From Porphyromonadaceae bacterium (GTDB lineage Bacteria > Bacteroidota > Bacteroidia > Bacteroidales > Tannerellaceae): a stretch of 18,418 nucleotides of DNA. The stretch spans positions 11,933 through 30,350 of the forward strand of contig DOZP01000321.1 of assembly GCA_003517945.1 (NCBI GenBank), given 5' to 3'. The translations under genes and the position numbers were made by a program. The notes beneath the pieces are model-generated. The model saw only the letters and a list, made by a program, of their open reading frames with translations, was not told the origin of the DNA and ran no database searches. Position 1 is the stretch's first letter. The number at the start of each line of letters is the position of its first letter. Of this stretch, positions 15,890 through 18,418 are shown piece by piece.

Positions 15890-18418
15890 TCAGTCAGAAG
15901 CGATAACCTGATCAAAAGTGAGTTTGAAATTTGTCCCGAATAATTGTTGATACTCTTTCGCAAAGGCTTCATATACATTTTTAGACAGTTTATTCCTGCC
16001 CATCTTTACCAGCATGATACATTTAAGGCTTAATGCTTCCTCATTAAGAGAATCATGTATAAATATCGCATCAGCCAATTCAACGCATAGCTGAGGATCT
16101 TTCAGGACTTGTTCCTTTTTAGATAAACCCAGCAGAATATCCAGCAGACTATTTGACAGATCGGCTTTAAACGAATCAACCCATTCTACCTGAAGATTAG
16201 GTAAAAATTCCCCTTTCGACAGAATCGACAGCAATTTTGTCAGATCATCAAACTTAAAACTTTCTTCTCCGGACAATTTATCCATCAAGTACAATGTGAC
16301 GGCATAATCACAATATACATCATTTCCAAATTCTACTGTCCAGTACGAATCCTTACTTTTGATCTGTACATCGCCGACATGTTCAAATATTTGCCGCAGT
16401 TTACGGATAGAAACACCCCTGTTATTTTTCGCACTTTCTTCACTCTTATCATACCACAAAATATCTTTGAGCTTGGTTGAAGAAATGCCTTTCCTGTCTT
16501 TATAGGTATAGAGAAGTATCAGAAGAAATAATTGTTTCAGCATAGGAGTAAAATCTTTCGTCACATCGTGTTGATTTTTGTCCATCACGCGAAACCCTCC
16601 AAACAAAAAGACCGACCGGACGACAATCGAATCCTCCGTTTTTTTACGGACGACAACAGGCGTCATTTCATTTTCCGGTTGGAAAACGGTTTCCTTTATG
16701 ACCGCTTTTTTTGCTGATTTCTCCCTCCTATACCTGATCAGGATTACGATCATTACAAACAATACAACGGCAAACACGATCAATACAAACAACCATACCC
16801 TGCCTTCAGGAGCCGGGGGTTGTTGATACAGGTCGGACTTTGCCAACGGGGGATAAGCCTGTGTATAGATCGAAACTTCATAGTCAGAGCTATGCAAAGC
16901 CGTCGGGCCTGATGTGAGCATCACCAGTTGATTCGCTTTTTTATCAAAAAAAAGATCGACATACGAATGAGTATCTTCAAAATGAATCGGGATACTGTCA
17001 CCTAACACTTCATACTGAGGTGTATCAATAGAAAATTTCAGCAGATTCAGGCATGTATAAAACTGACGCAAAGAATAAGCTAAAGCATAAAAGGTTCCGG
17101 CCGCCGTATCAACAACTAACGAATTAGACACGACAAAATTCTTTTCCGGAGCATCCAGCGTCCATAATTTTTCAGATTCAAGTGTCTCCGTATTAACTTT
17201 ATAGAGGTCATAAAAAAAGCGGGGGCCTAACGATTGATTTCCGGTTTCACTTCCGTATCCTCCGAAAATCAGCACCTGCTTGTCGTCCAAAACACCCAAC
17301 CCACTCAGGTAATGAGGAAAGGGGGCATCTCCCTGCAACTTGGTACGCTGCCATTTTTTCGCAGCAAAATCATAGATATGCACATCATTCTTATACCTGT
17401 GATAACCATACCCGCCCAGAAGATACATTTTTTTGTCAAATGCCGAAATCAGCCGGTTATGATGCCAGTAATCCGGAGGTAACTGCTTATCCGGTATTTT
17501 ATCCCATTCTTTTATTTCCGGGTTATATGACAATACATCTACCGTTTTTTCAAATTCAAAAGTATAATACACATACTTCCCGGAATGACGGTCATACAAC
17601 ATATTATTGGACTGACTTCCCCAAGGAACCACACGCTTCAGTGTATCGACCTTCATATTCCCCGACGACAGATCGTATTTATAAAATAAAGCCTGGTTAT
17701 ATATGCCAACCTCATCATGGTCGGGATTATATGCAAACTGGGAATTACGACCTGTAATAAACGATACTTTCTTTTTCCAGAAGACATGTCTGTCTAAAAC
17801 CCAATCCGGATTATCTACTGTTGCCAGCCTATGGTTTACTTCATCATACAAACCGTTATCCGTATATTTTTTCAAAAGCCATTCGTACAATACCTTTTGT
17901 TTATGTTCATCATAGAAAGATATATTCTTTATCGTCATGGAAGGAATATCCGTGATCTGTGAACCCAAATGATTATTCCTGCCGAAAATCACATTTATTT
18001 TATCAAAAGTCTTCAAATCCGCCATATTCCTTGAAAATTCCCGGTCTCCGACCGATGCCGTAATCAATGTCCGTTTGGTATCTACCACCATCTTTATAGT
18101 ATACCATTCGTCGAATTTCATGCCTATATCATCGAAGGTCATACTAAAAAGTTCCTCCGCAGAATAGGTAAAAACCAATCTGTTAATGGACGTATTTTTA
18201 ACAATATTCAGCAGCAGGCTTATATTTTTTCCATCTGCATCAAATATACGGAATACATACCCGAACGGATCTATTCCCTCCGAATTAAATTTAAGATCAA
18301 AAGAAATCGTGTAAACGGAAGGCAGGGACAACGGCCTTTCCGGTGTTAGATTTAAACCGGTCCTTTTTTCTTTTTCCACCTCATACGATTTGAATTTCAA
18401 TCCATATTGAATATCCTG
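15890..18418 (-). CDS. LamG-like/Kelch-like membrane-tethered SARP-like regulator (N-terminus outside window)
   Basis: The frame is open to the right edge (six codons precede the first possible TTG), so the N-terminus, including any signal peptide, is missing. Numbering from the first visible codon (842 residues): a LamG/concanavalin-like beta domain at about 25-170 (VYTISFDLKFNS, WYTIKMVVD, TIKNISFYDE); a beta-propeller-like region at about 200-520 with Kelch-type blades at 329-389 (KKMYLLGGYGYHRY, KQVLIFGGYG); a transmembrane helix at about 541-561; basic RYRREKSAKK on the cytoplasmic side; a winged-helix-like domain at about 601-698 (DFTPMLKQL, KGISSTKL, LWYDKSEESAKNNR); and a helical SARP/BTAD-like region at about 703-842. 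No histidine kinase, receiver or sigma-factor domain is seen. It lies directly upstream of susC on the same strand, where PUL regulators commonly sit. It probably senses glycan in the periplasm and activates the PUL; that role is inferred. Databases may label such proteins galactose oxidase or Kelch repeat protein on the sensor alone. Confidence 0.82.
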   Translation of the reverse strand, partial: QDIQYGLKFKSYEVEKEKRTGLNLTPERPLSLPSVYTISFDLKFNSEGIDPFGYVFRIFDADGKNISLLLNIVKNTSINRLVFTYSAEELFSMTFDDIGMKFDEWYTIKMVVDTKRTLITASVGDREFSRNMADLKTFDKINVIFGRNNHLGSQITDIPSMTIKNISFYDEHKQKVLYEWLLKKYTDNGLYDEVNHRLATVDNPDWVLDRHVFWKKKVSFITGRNSQFAYNPDHDEVGIYNQALFYKYDLSSGNMKVDTLKRVVPWGSQSNNMLYDRHSGKYVYYTFEFEKTVDVLSYNPEIKEWDKIPDKQLPPDYWHHNRLISAFDKKMYLLGGYGYHRYKNDVHIYDFAAKKWQRTKLQGDAPFPHYLSGLGVLDDKQVLIFGGYGSETGNQSLGPRFFYDLYKVNTETLESEKLWTLDAPEKNFVVSNSLVVDTAAGTFYALAYSLRQFYTCLNLLKFSIDTPQYEVLGDSIPIHFEDTHSYVDLFFDKKANQLVMLTSGPTALHSSDYEVSIYTQAYPPLAKSDLYQQPPAPEGRVWLFVLIVFAVVLFVMIVILIRYRREKSAKKAVIKETVFQPENEMTPVVVRKKTEDSIVVRSVFLFGGFRVMDKNQHDVTKDFTPMLKQLFLLILLYTYKDRKGISSTKLKDILWYDKSEESAKNNRGVSIRKLRQIFEHVGDVQIKSKDSYWTVEFGNDVYCDYAVTLYLMDKLSGEESFKFDDLTKLLSILSKGEFLPNLQVEWVDSFKADLSNSLLDILLGLSKKEQVLKDPQLCVELADAIFIHDSLNEEALSLKCIMLVKMGRNKLSKNVYEAFAKEYQQLFGTNFKLTFDQVIASD

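Noticed and set aside
1..18418. tRNA, rRNA, CRISPR arrays, transposases or integrases
   Set aside because: No cloverleaf, rRNA-like stretch, regularly spaced repeat-spacer array or mobile-element protein was seen on either strand; the window is fully accounted for by the PUL, the two regulators and short gaps.

Overview
The window comes from a member of the Bacteroidota, most likely the Bacteroidales. The evidence is an adjacent SusC/SusD pair, lipoproteins with Bacteroidota-type lipoboxes, AT-rich start regions without clear Shine-Dalgarno motifs, and promoter-like elements of the TAnnTTTG type. It holds one almost complete polysaccharide utilization locus (PUL) on the minus strand, with a paralogous membrane-bound regulator at each end of the window. 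Both regulators run off the window edge.

Layout, in transcription order from right to left: (1) 18418-15890, a LamG-like/Kelch-like, single-TM, SARP-like regulator lacking its N-terminus; (2) a 286-bp intergenic region (15604-15889) with a candidate promoter and periodic direct repeats; (3) SusC transporter; (4) SusD lipoprotein; (5) DUF3823 lipoprotein; (6) GH92 alpha-mannosidase-like lipoprotein; (7) a 182-bp AT-rich gap with a candidate internal promoter; (8) a large GH2 enzyme; (9) a neutral/alkaline ceramidase-like protein; (10) a GH71/99-like protein. On the plus strand, 3-1076 is the C-terminal part of a second regulator of the same type, and its 3' end converges on the last PUL gene.

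Likely working model (inference): the SusC/SusD complex, with the DUF3823 lipoprotein as a possible surface partner, imports a mannose-containing glycan. GH92 (alpha-mannosidase), the GH99-like enzyme (endo-alpha-mannosidase-like) and GH2 (beta-glycosidase, possibly beta-mannosidase) break it down. The ceramidase-like protein keeps candidate metal ligands but has Ala where the ceramidase catalytic Ser is expected, so its role is open. The SusC lacks an STN domain and there is no ECF sigma/anti-sigma pair or hybrid two-component system in the window. The Kelch/SARP-like protein directly upstream is therefore the natural candidate for substrate-dependent control.

The most interesting item is this regulator architecture: a predicted periplasmic LamG/Kelch sensor joined through one membrane helix to a cytoplasmic winged-helix plus helical SARP-like output, with no kinase or receiver. 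It is present as two paralogs. Three heptamer-like direct repeats with a 12-bp period sit just upstream of the candidate susC -7 box, which is the arrangement expected for a SARP-type activator site.
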